From NCBI GenBank assembly GCA_024707075.1, contig JANQAK010000003.1:620001-684000 (forward strand): a DNA stretch of 64,000 bases, given 5' to 3'. This DNA comes from Afipia sp. (GTDB lineage Bacteria; Pseudomonadota; Alphaproteobacteria; Rhizobiales; Xanthobacteraceae). Position 1 is the first letter of the stretch; each line of letters begins with the position of its first letter. Below are positions 28,376 through 37,544 of the stretch, one piece after another. The notes below the pieces were generated by a model. That model was given only the letters and a program-made list of their open reading frames with translations, had not been told where the DNA came from and made no database searches. The position numbers and the translations under genes are program-made.

Positions 28376-29301
28376 AAGGTGATCTCCGTTCCATCCGAAG
28401 GGATTTGCCAGCCCGCGCGCTCAACGGCCGCGCGTTCAGCCGAATCCGGCAGCCACGCCGGATTCGAATTGTTGATGTGCAGAAAGATCTTCCGCCTAAT
28501 GCCGAGGTCCGCAAACGCGGCCATTGCGCCGCCTTCACCCGACATCGACATGTGGCCCATTCGCTGCCCGGTCTTGCCGCCGAGACCGACAGCAATCATT
28601 TCGTCATCACGCCACAACGTGCCATCGAAGAAGACCAGCGGTGCGCCCTGAAGACGCTGCCGGAGGTCGAGGGTAAGCGCGGCGCAGGCTGCGAGGAAAT
28701 ACAAATGCTCTCCGCTCGCCTTGTCGGCGATCCGTAATCCGAGAGTATCGCCCGGTTCATCATCGTCACCATCCGGATGCGCGGTTCCTTCCAGATACCA
28801 CGCGCGCTTGCCCGGCGCGGCAAAGGGGAGGATTTCGAGACCTGACGGCGAACCATCCGGAAGCCGAGGCTCGAATGCCGCGCCGATTTCAATCGGCATG
28901 CGCCGCACCCGCTTCTCGTCGAGCACATTGAAAATGCTATTCGACTTCAGGACGGAGAGTACGCGCTGGTGGGCATAGACCGTGAAGGGCCAGCCTTCGC
29001 GCAGCGACAGCAAACCGGCGACGGCATCCACCTCGCCATTGGTCAGGATGACACCGGCAATCGGACTGTGGCGCAGGTGGCCGGCCTTGGGATGAAGCTG
29101 CGGCGTCGCGATCAATTGCTGGCGCAGGTCAGGCGATGCGTTGACCAGAAACCAGTGCTCATTGTCGGCACTGACGGCGATGGATGCCTGGGTCGCCTGC
29201 AACTCCGGCTGCGAACCGCGCGCCGCGCGGCAGATGTCGCAATTGCAATTCCACTGAGGAACGCCGCCTCCTGCCGCAGCCCCGAGAACGACGACGCGCA
29301 T
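28372..29301 (-). CDS. pqqB: PQQ biosynthesis protein PqqB, metallo-beta-lactamase fold
   Basis: 309 residues. Hallmarks are MRVVVLGAAAGGGVPQWNCN and CNCDICRA at the N-terminus (zinc-binding cysteines), the LTNGEVDAVAGLLSLREG segment, GTLWRDDEM and GRMGHMSMSGE-like sequence, and HINNSNPAWLPDSAER near the end. PqqB hydroxylates the Glu-Tyr-derived intermediate. The ATG at 29301 has GGAG seven bases upstream; the frame is open 8 codons further. It follows pqqA by 161 bases, a spacing often seen since pqqA needs higher expression. Confidence 0.96.
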   Translation of the reverse strand: MRVVVLGAAAGGGVPQWNCNCDICRAARGSQPELQATQASIAVSADNEHWFLVNASPDLRQQLIATPQLHPKAGHLRHSPIAGVILTNGEVDAVAGLLSLREGWPFTVYAHQRVLSVLKSNSIFNVLDEKRVRRMPIEIGAAFEPRLPDGSPSGLEILPFAAPGKRAWYLEGTAHPDGDDDEPGDTLGLRIADKASGEHLYFLAACAALTLDLRQRLQGAPLVFFDGTLWRDDEMIAVGLGGKTGQRMGHMSMSGEGGAMAAFADLGIRRKIFLHINNSNPAWLPDSAERAAVERAGWQIPSDGTEITF

Positions 29302-29462
29302 GAGGAAGCTCCGCCCTCGATTCAACGACGAGTTTTTAGATGATCGGGTTCAATGTCGCGGACACAAAGAAACCCGGCGTCGCGCAGGAGTTCCTCTCAA
29401 GATCGAGGAATTCCTGACGCAAACCGGATCGCTTGACTGCGAGCGTGATAATGAAGTGCAGG

Positions 29463-29543
29463 TTATTTGCGCGCCGCGCAGGCGTACATGTTGATTTCCA
29501 TGCCGACCGGTACTTCGACGATCTTTGGGGTCTTCCAGGCCAT
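29463..29543 (-). CDS. pqqA: PQQ precursor peptide
   Basis: 26 residues: MAWKTPKIVEVPVGMEINMY followed by ACAARK. The Glu16 and Tyr20 of the invariant E-x3-Y motif are the two residues joined to make PQQ. A strong ribosome site (AAGGAGA) lies 6 bases before the ATG at 29543. It heads the leftward pqqABCDE-pip cluster. The promoter should lie between 29544 and 29694, where I see no convincing box. Confidence 0.96.
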   Translation of the reverse strand: MAWKTPKIVEVPVGMEINMYACAARK

Positions 29544-29694
29544 TGTTGGTCTCCTTACCCTTTTGCTGATGGGATTCTGGGTCCACATCAACACGAAGGC
29601 TAACACGGAGTTCGGCTTTCCTGTCACGTAAAGTTCGCCGCTGCTTGCCACAAAAATGTGACTTCGCTGCAACGCGAAAAACCAGAGCCTGACC

Positions 29695-30396
29695 TTACTC
29701 CGCCTTGGCGAAGCGGTCGTCGAGGGCGTAACCCGCACCGCGAACGGTACGGATCGGGTCCGACTCACGGCCGAGATTCAGCAGCTTCCTGAGCCGGCCG
29801 ATATGCACGTCCACCGTGCGCTCATCAATGTAGATATCCCGGCCCCACACGCCGTCGAGCAGTTGCTCACGGCTGAACACGCGGCCCGGATGCTCGAGGA
29901 AAAATTCGAGCAGGCGGTATTCTGTTGGACCGAGATCGATCGGACGGCCTGAGCGGGCCACGCGCCGACGGTCCCGGTCGAGTTCGATGTCGCCGAAAGC
30001 AAGAACCGTCGCAAGACGTTCGGGACTGGCGCGCCGCAGCAGGCCTTTCACGCGGGCCAGCAATTCAGGCACGGAGAACGGCTTTACGATATAGTCGTCC
30101 GCGCCGGTCGCAAGTCCCCTCACCCGCTCGCTTTCCTCGCCACGCGCAGTCAGCATGATGATCGGGATCTGCTTGGTCTCCTGCCGTGCACGCAGGCGGC
30201 GGCAAAGCTCGATCCCGGACAAGCCGGGAAGCATCCAGTCCAGCACGATAAGGTCGGGAATGTGTTCCTTGAGCCGGGTGTCGGCGTCGTCACCACGAGC
30301 GACGGTTTCGACGTCATAACCCTCGGCATCTAGATTATAGCGAAGCAGCGTCGTCAACGCTTCTTCGTCTTCGACCACAAGAATACGGGCGCTCAT
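29695..30396 (-). CDS. phoB: Phosphate regulon response regulator
   Basis: 233 residues, OmpR family. The receiver (1-120) has the acidic pair in VVEDEE, the phospho-acceptor Asp in LIVLDWMLPGLSG, the Thr of MLTARG and the Lys of VKPFS. The winged-helix DNA-binding domain (about 130-228) ends SDPIRTVRGAGYALDD. PhoB binds Pho boxes when phosphate is low. It is the last gene of pstSCAB-phoU-phoB, 25 bases after phoU. No phoR lies next to it. Confidence 0.95.
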   Translation of the reverse strand: MSARILVVEDEEALTTLLRYNLDAEGYDVETVARGDDADTRLKEHIPDLIVLDWMLPGLSGIELCRRLRARQETKQIPIIMLTARGEESERVRGLATGADDYIVKPFSVPELLARVKGLLRRASPERLATVLAFGDIELDRDRRRVARSGRPIDLGPTEYRLLEFFLEHPGRVFSREQLLDGVWGRDIYIDERTVDVHIGRLRKLLNLGRESDPIRTVRGAGYALDDRFAKAE

Positions 30397-30421
30397 GTCC
30401 GATCCTTCAATTCATCATCCC

Positions 30422-31141
30422 TCAAACGTTGCCTGACGCGGCCGTTGCAAAAGTCGTCATGTCGCCCTTGGGGCGCTGATCGAGCATCTGCTGGCCTTCG
30501 ATCATATAGAAAACCGTCTCGGCGATGTTGGTCGCATGGTCGCCGATCCGTTCAATATTCTTGGCGCAGAACATCAGGTGAATACAGAAGCCGATGTTGC
30601 GCGGGTCTTCCATCATATAGGTCAGCAATTCGCGGAACAGCGAGGTGCAGATCGCATCGACCTCCTCGTCGCCCTTCCACACCGCCATCGCGGCCGGCAG
30701 ATCGTGCGCGGCGTACGCGTCGAGCACCGACTTGACCTGCGACTGCACGAGGTCGGTCATGTGTTCCAGGCCGCGGATCAGTTTTAGCGGATGAAAATCG
30801 CTGTCGAGCGCCGAGACGCGCTTGCCGATATTCTTCGCAAGATCGCCGATCCGCTCAAGATCGATCGCAACGCGCATGGCGCCGACGATCTCGCGCAGGT
30901 CCACAGCCATCGGCTGCCGGCGCGCAATGGTCAGCACGGCGCGCTCTTCGATCAGATGCTGCAACCTGTCGATGTCGAGATCGGACGTGACGACGCGCTT
31001 GCCCAGCGCAACGTCACGCCGGATCAGCGCATCGACGGGATCGACGATTTGCCTCTCCGCCAGGCCGCCCATCTCGGCGACAAGCCGGTTGAGCTCCTGA
31101 AGGTCTTCGTCGAACGCCTTGGCGGTATGATCTGAACCCAT
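30422..31141 (-). CDS. phoU: Phosphate signalling protein PhoU
   Basis: 239 residues, two repeated three-helix bundles. The metal-binding motif occurs in both halves: AMRVAIDLERIGDLAKNIGKR and LMFCAKNIERIGDHATNIAE. PhoU couples Pst transporter activity to kinase control of PhoB. The ATG at 31141 has GGGAGAG upstream. It sits between pstB and phoB. Confidence 0.96.
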   Translation of the reverse strand: MGSDHTAKAFDEDLQELNRLVAEMGGLAERQIVDPVDALIRRDVALGKRVVTSDLDIDRLQHLIEERAVLTIARRQPMAVDLREIVGAMRVAIDLERIGDLAKNIGKRVSALDSDFHPLKLIRGLEHMTDLVQSQVKSVLDAYAAHDLPAAMAVWKGDEEVDAICTSLFRELLTYMMEDPRNIGFCIHLMFCAKNIERIGDHATNIAETVFYMIEGQQMLDQRPKGDMTTFATAASGNV

Positions 31142-31166
31142 GATATGTCTCTCCCGCAAATGTGCG

Positions 31167-31997
31167 TCAGCCGAAGCGGCCGGTGATGTAGTCCTGCGTG
31201 CGCCGATCCGTCGGCGACGTGAAGATCTTGTTGGTGTCGTCGAACTCGATCAGTTCGCCGAGATACATGAACGCGGTCTTGTCCGACACACGGGCCGCCT
31301 GTTGCATATTATGCGTCACAATGGCGATCGTGTAATCTTCCTTCAGCTCCTGGATCAATTCCTCGACCTTGGCGGTGGAGATCGGATCCAGCGCCGAGCA
31401 AGGTTCATCGAACAGGATGACTTCCGGGCGAACGGCAACGGTTCGCGCGATGCACAGGCGTTGCTGCTGGCCACCCGACAGGCTGAGGCCGCTGGCGTTC
31501 AGCTTGTCCTTGACCTCGTTCCAGAGTGCGCCGCCCTTCAGCGCGGCCTCGACGCGGCCGTCCATTTCCGACTTGGAAATCTTTTCATAGAGCCGGATGC
31601 CGAACGCGATGTTTTCGTAGATGGTCATCGGGAACGGCGTTGGTTTCTGGAACACCATTCCGATGCGCGCGCGCAGCAGGTTGAGATCCAGCTTCGGATC
31701 GAGAATGTTGGTGTTGTCCAGCATGAGCTGACCCGTGGCGCGCTGGCCCGGATAAAGGTCATACATGCGGTTGAAAATCCGCAGCAGGGTCGACTTGCCG
31801 CAGCCCGACGGGCCGATAAAGGCGGTCACCCGATTCTCACCGAGGACCAAGTTGATGTTCTTCAGAGCATGGTTTTCGCCATAATAGAAGTTCAGATCGC
31901 GTGCGGTCACCTTGGCCCGCGCGTCCGGATGGACGGCCGAACCCGGTACGGGCGCGCCACGGGGCATGTCTACGCTAACAGAAAGCTGCTCGTTCAT
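31167..31997 (-). CDS. pstB: Phosphate ABC transporter ATP-binding protein
   Basis: 276 residues. Walker [14 protein letters not shown]-loop FQKPTPFPM, signature [13 protein letters not shown], Walker [13 protein letters not shown], and switch His in [12 protein letters not shown]. The [15 protein letters not shown] start and the [15 protein letters not shown] region are typical of PstB. The start overlaps the pstA stop by 4 bases. It energizes high-affinity phosphate import. Confidence 0.97.
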   Translation of the reverse strand: MNEQLSVSVDMPRGAPVPGSAVHPDARAKVTARDLNFYYGENHALKNINLVLGENRVTAFIGPSGCGKSTLLRIFNRMYDLYPGQRATGQLMLDNTNILDPKLDLNLLRARIGMVFQKPTPFPMTIYENIAFGIRLYEKISKSEMDGRVEAALKGGALWNEVKDKLNASGLSLSGGQQQRLCIARTVAVRPEVILFDEPCSALDPISTAKVEELIQELKEDYTIAIVTHNMQQAARVSDKTAFMYLGELIEFDDTNKIFTSPTDRRTQDYITGRFG

Positions 31998-32839
31998 TTC
32001 ATCGTCCTCTCAGCGCCGAGAACACGCGCGCCAATGTTAAGGGCAAGTACGGTCAAGGTGATTAGCAAAGCCCCGGTCCAGGCGAGCTGTTTCCAGTACT
32101 CGTAGGGGCTCTGGACGAAATTGTTGATGGTCACCGGCAGGTTGGCCATCGTCTTGGTGAGATCGAGACTGAAGAACTGGTTGCTGAGCGCAGTGAACAG
32201 CAGCGGCGCCGTTTCACCAGCGACCCGCGCCGTCGCCAGCAGCACGCCGGTGATAAGACCAGCACGCGCAGCGCGATAAGCGATGCGCTTGATGACGAGC
32301 GAGCGCGGTAGACCGAGGGCTGACGCCGCTTCCCGCAGCGGATTAGGAACAAGGCCGAGCATGTCCTCGGTGGTGCGCACCACAACCGGAATGACGATGA
32401 CGGCCAGCGCCAGCGTGCCGGCCAAAGCCGAGAAGCCGCCCATCGGCACCACGATGGCGCCATAGATGAACAGGCCGATGATGATCGACGGCGCGCTCAG
32501 CAGAATGTCGTTGATGAAGCGGATCACCGACGTCAGCCGGTCGTGCTTGCCGTACTCGGCAAGATAAGTGCCGGCAAACAGCCCGATCGGCGCTCCGATG
32601 CCGACACCAAGTATCGTCATGATGATCGATCCGACGATGGCGTTGAGCAATCCGCCCTCGTTCGATCCAGGAGGCGGCGTGTTCTGCGTGAAGACCTGGA
32701 GATGCAAACCTGCAAGGCCATTGTAGAACAGCGTGAACAGAATCAACGCCAGCCACGTAACACCGAAGATAGCGGCACCGAGACACAGGAACCGGATGAT
32801 GATGTCGAAGCGGCGGCGGGACGTATAGATCGGGTTCAT
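31994..32839 (-). CDS. pstA: Phosphate ABC transporter permease PstA
   Basis: 281 residues with six predicted membrane helices. The EAA loop is seen in [21 protein letters not shown], and [19 protein letters not shown] sequence precedes the [15 protein letters not shown] helix. Pairs with PstC to form the phosphate channel. It lies 3 bases after the pstC stop and overlaps pstB by 4 bases. Confidence 0.96.
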   Translation of the reverse strand: MNPIYTSRRRFDIIIRFLCLGAAIFGVTWLALILFTLFYNGLAGLHLQVFTQNTPPPGSNEGGLLNAIVGSIIMTILGVGIGAPIGLFAGTYLAEYGKHDRLTSVIRFINDILLSAPSIIIGLFIYGAIVVPMGGFSALAGTLALAVIVIPVVVRTTEDMLGLVPNPLREAASALGLPRSLVIKRIAYRAARAGLITGVLLATARVAGETAPLLFTALSNQFFSLDLTKTMANLPVTINNFVQSPYEYWKQLAWTGALLITLTVLALNIGARVLGAERTMK

Positions 32840-32842
32840 GGC

Positions 32843-33832
32843 TCAGTTTCCCGCCTTCTTCTCAAGACGCATCAGCATCAGCCGCGCAGCGGCCAGCACG
32901 AAGAACGTCAGCACGAACAGCAGCAGGCCGAGCAGAATGAGACCCGACTGATGAAGCCCGTCGGACTCGGCGAACTCGCTGGCGATAGCCGCTGAAATCG
33001 TCGTGCCAGGCGCAAAGACAGACGAGGATATCCGGAACGAGTTGCCGATGATGAACGTAACCGCCATAGTCTCGCCGAGCGCACGACCGAGCGCCAGCAT
33101 GATGCCGCCGATCACGCCAACCTTGGTATAGGGAATAACAACGTTACGCACGACTTCCCATGTGGTGCAGCCCACGCCATAGGCCGCTTCCTTCAGCACC
33201 GGCGGGACCGTCTTGAACACGTCGACGGAAATCGCGGTGATGAACGGCAGTACCATGATCGCGAGGATCAGCGCGGCATTGAAGAGGCTGAGATAGGACG
33301 GCGGGCCCGCGAAGATTGTTCCGAGAACCGGAACGCCATCGAATATCCGGATCATAAAGGGCTGGAACGTGTTTGCCAGGAACGGGCCGAGCACGAAGAA
33401 ACCCCACATGCCATAGATGATCGACGGAATTCCGGCGAGCAATTCGATGGCGATGCCGATGGGGCGACGCAGCCACTGCGGGCAAAGCTCGGTCAGGAAG
33501 ATCGCGATGCCGAGACCGACCGGAATGGCGATGATCATCGCGATAATCGAGGTCACCAGCGTGCCGTAGATCGGGCCGAGCGCGCCAAGGACCGGAGGAT
33601 CAGCGGACGGCGCCCAGCGCTGCGTCCACAGGAAAGCGAAACCATATTCCCGCATCGCCGGCCATGCGCCCGCGATCAGGGAGAGAATGATGCCACCGAG
33701 AATGAGGAGAACGGCGAGCGCGCAGGCCCGGGTGGTCCAGTAGAATGCCTTGTCGCCGAACTTGAATGCGCTCAGGGCTTTCGCTCGATCGTAAGGCCCG
33801 GCTGCTTCCATCGACGTGCTCTGAACGGCCAT
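32843..33832 (-). CDS. pstC: Phosphate ABC transporter permease PstC
   Basis: 329 residues with six membrane helices plus a leading hydrophobic segment. Features are the ELLAGIPSIIYGMWGFFVL motif and the EAA loop KEAAYGVGCTTWEVVRNVVI. The ATG at 33832 is chosen; the frame is open to 33901 and an in-frame ATG at 33811 is also possible because the ribosome site is weak. A 124-base gap holding a strong hairpin separates it from pstS. Confidence 0.93.
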   Translation of the reverse strand: MAVQSTSMEAAGPYDRAKALSAFKFGDKAFYWTTRACALAVLLILGGIILSLIAGAWPAMREYGFAFLWTQRWAPSADPPVLGALGPIYGTLVTSIIAMIIAIPVGLGIAIFLTELCPQWLRRPIGIAIELLAGIPSIIYGMWGFFVLGPFLANTFQPFMIRIFDGVPVLGTIFAGPPSYLSLFNAALILAIMVLPFITAISVDVFKTVPPVLKEAAYGVGCTTWEVVRNVVIPYTKVGVIGGIMLALGRALGETMAVTFIIGNSFRISSSVFAPGTTISAAIASEFAESDGLHQSGLILLGLLLFVLTFFVLAAARLMLMRLEKKAGN

Positions 33833-33919
33833 CTCTGCCACGCTAGTCCCCTGTCGAATTATTCTAGTTGAGTCTGCGGACCGCGCACATCGTGCGGGCA
33901 CCGAATGTTGTCAGAGAAA

Positions 33920-33945
33920 CGGAGGAGAGGCAGGCCTCTCCTCCG
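33920..33945 (-). terminator. Strong hairpin between pstS and pstC
   Basis: CGGAGGAGAGGC (33920-33931) and GCCTCTCCTCCG (33934-33945) make a perfect 12-bp stem with a 2-base loop, ten bases after the pstS stop. The following sequence in the pstS direction (GTTTCTCTG) is only moderately T-rich. It likely stops part of the transcription or protects the pstS messenger, giving more PstS than membrane parts. Confidence 0.65.
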
Positions 33946-33955
33946 GAATGTTTGC

Positions 33956-34966
33956 TTAGCTCTTGATGTCAGCCGACCAGGTCTTTTCGATCAGCTTGAC
34001 CACAGGCTCAGGCATCGGGATGTAGTCGAGTTCTTCGGCCATCTTGTCGCCCTTTGTGAACGACCATTTGAAGAACTTGATCGCTTCCGCGGACGCAGCC
34101 TTATCGACCGGAACCTTATGCATCAGGATGAAGGTTGCCGCGGTGATCGGCCAAGACGCTTCGCCCGGCTGATCGGTGAGGATCACATAGTAGCCGGGAG
34201 CCTTGGCCCAATCGGCGTTGGACGCGGCGGCCTGGAATGCGGCAACGGTCGGCTGCACGGTCTTGCCAGCCTTGTTGATCATCGCGGTGTAGGTCAGCTT
34301 GTTCTGCTTGGCATAGGCATACTCGACATAACCGATCGAGTTCTTGGTCTGGCCGACATTGCCGGCGACGCCTTCGTTACCCTTGGCGCCGACGCCGGTG
34401 GGCCACTCAACCGCGGTTCCCTGACCGACCTTGGCTTTCCACTCAGTGCTGGCCTTCGACAGGTAGTCGGTGAAGTTGAAGGTCGTTCCCGAGCCGTCCG
34501 AACGGCGCACGACGGTGATGGCGTCCGACGGCAGCGTGAGTTTCGGGTTCAGCTTGACGATCGCGGGATCGTTCCACTTGGTGACCTTGCCGAGATAGAT
34601 GTCGCCGAGCAGTTCGCCGGAGAGCACCAGTTCACCCGGCTTGATGCCTTCGAGATTCACGACAGGCACGATCGCGCCCATCACCATCGGCCACTGAATG
34701 AGGCCGTCCTTCTCGAGCTGTTCGGCCTTGAGCGGCGCGTCGGTCGCACCGAAGGTCACGGTCTTGGCCTGGATCTGCTTGATGCCGGCGCCCGAACCGA
34801 TCGACTGATAGTTCAGACCGTTGCCGGTCTCTTTCTTGTAGGCATCAGCCCATTTCGAATAGACGGGGAACGGGAACGTCGCACCCGCGCCGGTGATGTC
34901 AGCGGCAAAAGCCGACGTCGATGCGGCAACAAGGCCGGCAGCGACGATTGTTTTGATGAAATTCAC
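33956..34966 (-). CDS. pstS: Phosphate ABC transporter substrate-binding protein
   Basis: 336 residues starting with GTG. The signal peptide is [20 protein letters not shown], cleaved near AFA-ADI. The mature start [20 protein letters not shown] and the phosphate-binding segments [21 protein letters not shown] and [16 protein letters not shown] are classic PstS. The GTG at 34966 has GGAGAGA six bases upstream and gives the correct signal peptide; the longer open frame to 35095 runs through the Pho box region and is rejected. Periplasmic. First gene of the operon. Confidence 0.96.
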   Translation of the reverse strand: MNFIKTIVAAGLVAASTSAFAADITGAGATFPFPVYSKWADAYKKETGNGLNYQSIGSGAGIKQIQAKTVTFGATDAPLKAEQLEKDGLIQWPMVMGAIVPVVNLEGIKPGELVLSGELLGDIYLGKVTKWNDPAIVKLNPKLTLPSDAITVVRRSDGSGTTFNFTDYLSKASTEWKAKVGQGTAVEWPTGVGAKGNEGVAGNVGQTKNSIGYVEYAYAKQNKLTYTAMINKAGKTVQPTVAAFQAAASNADWAKAPGYYVILTDQPGEASWPITAATFILMHKVPVDKAASAEAIKFFKWSFTKGDKMAEELDYIPMPEPVVKLIEKTWSADIKS

Positions 34967-35330
34967 TGGGTCTCTCCATCGTGTGAGCGGAAAACAGACT
35001 TCCTTAAGAATGTCCCCGAGACCGCCTCTGTAGAGGTCTGGCATAGAGCTTTTATGGAGGTTGGATGACACTCGTGTGACACCGCATGACAGCACGGAAT
35101 ACCTCTGAATTCATCCGCATATCGCACTGATATATTTATACAAATTCAATTTTTGCGCGAGAACGCAACATAGGGGCGATAAGGAATTTTTAAGAACTAT
35201 GTACGGCCGGCCGCAGCCCGATTGACCCGCGATCCCGCACTCGATTTCCGAGCGGATTTGATGGAATCCGAGGAGACGCCGCACACAAACTCCCGGCGGC
35301 GGCTTAAGCACCTTGAATCGGCAGAGGGAT
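34967..35330. other. Control region upstream of pstS, no gene
   Basis: About 360 bases between the pstS start and the LysR gene end. It contains the Pho box at 35064-35092 and an AT-richer stretch near 35120-35200 (TATATTTATACAAATTCAAT). Small open frames here lack ribosome sites and coding character. I see no RNA gene or repeat. Confidence 0.6.
35064..35092 (-). promoter_or_regulatory. Pho box with three 7-base repeats
   Basis: Read on the minus strand, CTGTCAT (35092-35086), TGTCACA (35081-35075) and TGTCATC (35070-35064) occur with 4-base spacers, an exact 11-base period. This matches the PhoB consensus CTGTCAT-N4-CTGTCAT. It lies about 100 bases before the pstS start. Confidence 0.85.
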
Positions 35331-36243
35331 TCAGATTTTGCCGCTCCGCTCCGGCAGACGATAAGCAAATTCCGCCGCCAGCCAGTCGATGAAAACCCGC
35401 ACCCGCGGCGAGAGCTGGCGGCTTTGAGGATACAGCACGAAAACCGGTGATGGCGATGGCGGGAAGTGGGCTAGCACTTCGACGAGCATTCCCGCCGCAA
35501 GCTCAGACGCGACGCGATAACGCGGCACCTGGATCAAACCAAGCCCCAGCATCGCCGCGGCAACATTGGTTTCCGCAGCCACCACCGAGATCGTGGCAGG
35601 CAACGTCAGATAGTGCAGTTTGCCTTCGGCCATGAACTCCAGCGGAATGATATTGCCGGTGGCCGACGACACGAATCCGATCATGCGATGACCATCGAGG
35701 TCGTCGGGCATCCGTGGGATACCGAAGCGGGCAAGATAATCGGGACTGGCGAAAGTGCCCTCCTCCAGCGTCGCGATCCGTCGTCCGACCATCGTGCTGT
35801 CCGGTGGCTGGCCGACGCGCAGCACGCAATCGACGCCTTCGCGAACGAGATCGACGAAGCGATCACCCTCACCGATATGAAGCTGAATATCCGGATAGCG
35901 TTCCAGGAAACGCGGCAGGCCCGGCAGCATGAAGTGCCGCGCCAGCGTCCCGTGCACATCTACGCGGAGTATCCCTTTCGGCGTGGCACCGGAGAACGCA
36001 GCTTCGGCTTCCTCGATGTCAGCAATGATCGACAGGCAGCGGCGATAATACGCCTCGCCATCAAGCGTCGGGCTGACCTGCCGCGTGGTACGTTGGAAGC
36101 AACCGGACGCCAAGCCGCGCTTCGAGCTGCTTCACGCCTTCGGTAACGGTCGAACGCGGCAGGCCAAAATCCTGTGCGGCCAGTGAAAAACTCCGCCGCT
36201 CCACGATACGGGCGAACAGCCTCATGGCGTCGAAACGGTCCAA
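35331..36243 (-). CDS. LysR-family transcriptional regulator, frameshifted in this sequence
   Basis: About 304 residues when joined. The N-terminal helix-turn-helix reads MDRFDAMRLFARIVERRSFS then LAAQDFGLPRSTVTEGVKQLEARLGVRLL. In the next frame it continues QRTTRQVSPTLDGEAYYRRC with the effector domain (ILRVDVHGTLARHFMLPGL, VRQGVDCVLRVG-like) to 35331. The join needs one base removed at the GG of 36095-36096. The protein belongs to the large CrgA/AaeR-like LysR group, which often controls the divergent oxidoreductase gene, here the short-chain dehydrogenase at 36357. The effector is unknown. Confidence 0.83.
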
Positions 36244-36356
36244 GGGATTGTTCCTAAAATATGAATTATGATGCCAATAAATGGCAGATTATCCGGCTTT
36301 CAGGAAGGTGCATATTTCTCTCGCCGTAAGCAACGACACGGCGATGGAGAGCAAAA

Positions 36357-37097
36357 ATGACCAATCAATCCAACAAAATAGCAATCGTGACCGGGGCTTC
36401 GCGGGGAATTGGCGCTGCGATCGCCGAGCGACTTGCCAAGGACGGCTTCACTGTCGTCATCAATTATGCCGGCAGCCAGGCCGAAGCCGAGGCGCTGGCC
36501 GCCAGGATCGAAGCCGCCGGTGGCCGCGCCCTTTCAGCCAAGGCCGACGTCAGTGATCCGGACGCTGTCCGCCGCATGTTCGACGCGGCCGAGACCGCTT
36601 TCGGTGGCGTCGATGTGATGGTGAACAACGCCGGCATCATGCAACTTTCCAGCATTGCCGATGCCGACGACGCTTCGTTCGACCGCATGATTGCCGTCAA
36701 CCTCAAGGGCACCTTCAACGGCCTGCGCGAAGCGGCCAGGCGCCTGCGCAACGGCGGCCGGATCGTGAATTTCTCGACCAGCGTTGTCGGATTGAAGCTC
36801 GAGAATTACGGCGTCTACGCCGCGACCAAGGCCGCCGTCGAAACCATGACCGCGATCCTTTCCAAGGAACTGCGCGGCCGCAATATCACCGTGAACGCCG
36901 TCGCCCCCGGCCCAACCGCCACCGATTTGTTCCTGAGCGGCAAATCACCCGAGCTGATCGAACGCATGTCCAGGATGGCGCCGCTCGAACGCCTCGGTCA
37001 GCCCGCGGACATCGCCGGCACAGTGGCGTTCCTGGCCGGTCCCGACGGCGGCTGGATCAACGGTCAGGTGCTACGCGCCAACGGTGGCATCGTATGA
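36357..37097 (+). CDS. Short-chain dehydrogenase/reductase
   Basis: 246 residues, classical SDR. Cofactor motif TGASRGIGAAIAERLA, NNAG at the fourth strand, catalytic Ser in IVNFSTSVVGL and the Tyr-x3-Lys in YGVYAATKAAVE, and the end INGQVLRANGGIV. It is similar in layout to 3-oxoacyl-ACP-reductase-like and other general oxidoreductases; NADP preference is suggested by the charged region after strand 2 (NYAGSQ). It diverges from the LysR gene with 113 bases between and is probably its target. Substrate unknown. Confidence 0.9.
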   Translation: MTNQSNKIAIVTGASRGIGAAIAERLAKDGFTVVINYAGSQAEAEALAARIEAAGGRALSAKADVSDPDAVRRMFDAAETAFGGVDVMVNNAGIMQLSSIADADDASFDRMIAVNLKGTFNGLREAARRLRNGGRIVNFSTSVVGLKLENYGVYAATKAAVETMTAILSKELRGRNITVNAVAPGPTATDLFLSGKSPELIERMSRMAPLERLGQPADIAGTVAFLAGPDGGWINGQVLRANGGIV

Positions 37098-37109
37098 TTA
37101 CCAATAAAG

Positions 37110-37137
37110 AAGCATGGCGGCTTTGGCCGCCATGCTT
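37110..37137 (+). terminator. Hairpin after the short-chain dehydrogenase gene
   Basis: AAGCATGGCGG (37110-37120) and CCGCCATGCTT (37127-37137) form a perfect 11-bp stem with a 6-base loop, 13 bases after the SDR stop. No clear T-run follows on the plus strand, so it may be a weak or two-way terminator facing the small gene at 37180. Confidence 0.6.
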
Positions 37138-37179
37138 CCGATCTCGTATGATTTGAAACCGCTCTGGCTCGGTTTTAGC

Positions 37180-37455
37180 TCAGCTCTTGCCCATGCAGTC
37201 TTCGATGTAGAACCAGCGGTCATCGCCGGCCAATCCCTTGGACTTCACGTCCTTGCGGCAAGCCTTGAGCTTTCCTTTGTTGGCGCTCCATTTGGCCTTC
37301 ATGTCCTTCAGCTTGTCAGCCGTCAGTTTCATTTTCGAGGGCTTCGCGGCCGGCGCAGTGGCGGCGGGAGCCGGAGCGGCCGTCTGCGCCGATGCAGTTG
37401 ATAGCGTGCCAGCGACGAGGAGCGCGGCAACAAGGCAAGCACTGATGCGAAACAT
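37180..37455 (-). CDS. Small secreted protein, PsiF-like
   Basis: 91 residues. A signal peptide (MFRISACLVAALLVAGTLST, cleavage near ASAQ) is followed by an Ala/Pro linker and a basic module with two cysteines (KWSANKGKLKACRKDVKSKG, then LAGDDRWFYIEDCMGKS). The pattern resembles the PsiF repeat of phosphate-starvation proteins (C-x-x-x-A... C) but only one repeat-like unit is present. Probably periplasmic. It lies 89 bases after the transporter stop, behind the terminator at 37505, so it is likely transcribed on its own. Function unknown. Confidence 0.65.
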   Translation of the reverse strand: MFRISACLVAALLVAGTLSTASAQTAAPAPAATAPAAKPSKMKLTADKLKDMKAKWSANKGKLKACRKDVKSKGLAGDDRWFYIEDCMGKS

Positions 37456-37504
37456 GGGATGTCCTTTGATCTTGATTGTTCAATGAAAGGAAAAATGGCG
37501 AACG

Positions 37505-37532
37505 CCGCGGGACGGAGAATTCCGTCCCGCGG
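37505..37532 (-). terminator. Terminator closing the formate dehydrogenase/transporter unit
   Basis: CCGCGGGACGGA (37505-37516) and TCCGTCCCGCGG (37521-37532) form a perfect 12-bp stem with a 4-base loop. On the minus strand it is followed after some bases by a TTTTT tract. It begins 12 bases after the transporter stop. Confidence 0.78.
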
Positions 37533-37544
37533 TCGTGATGCCGA

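Noticed and set aside
34967-35095. A longer start for pstS at 35095
   Set aside because: It would place the start inside the Pho box; the GTG at 34966 has a good ribosome site and gives a proper signal peptide.
35111-35368. An 85-codon minus-strand frame between pstS and the LysR gene
   Set aside because: No ribosome site, overlaps the LysR end, low coding character.
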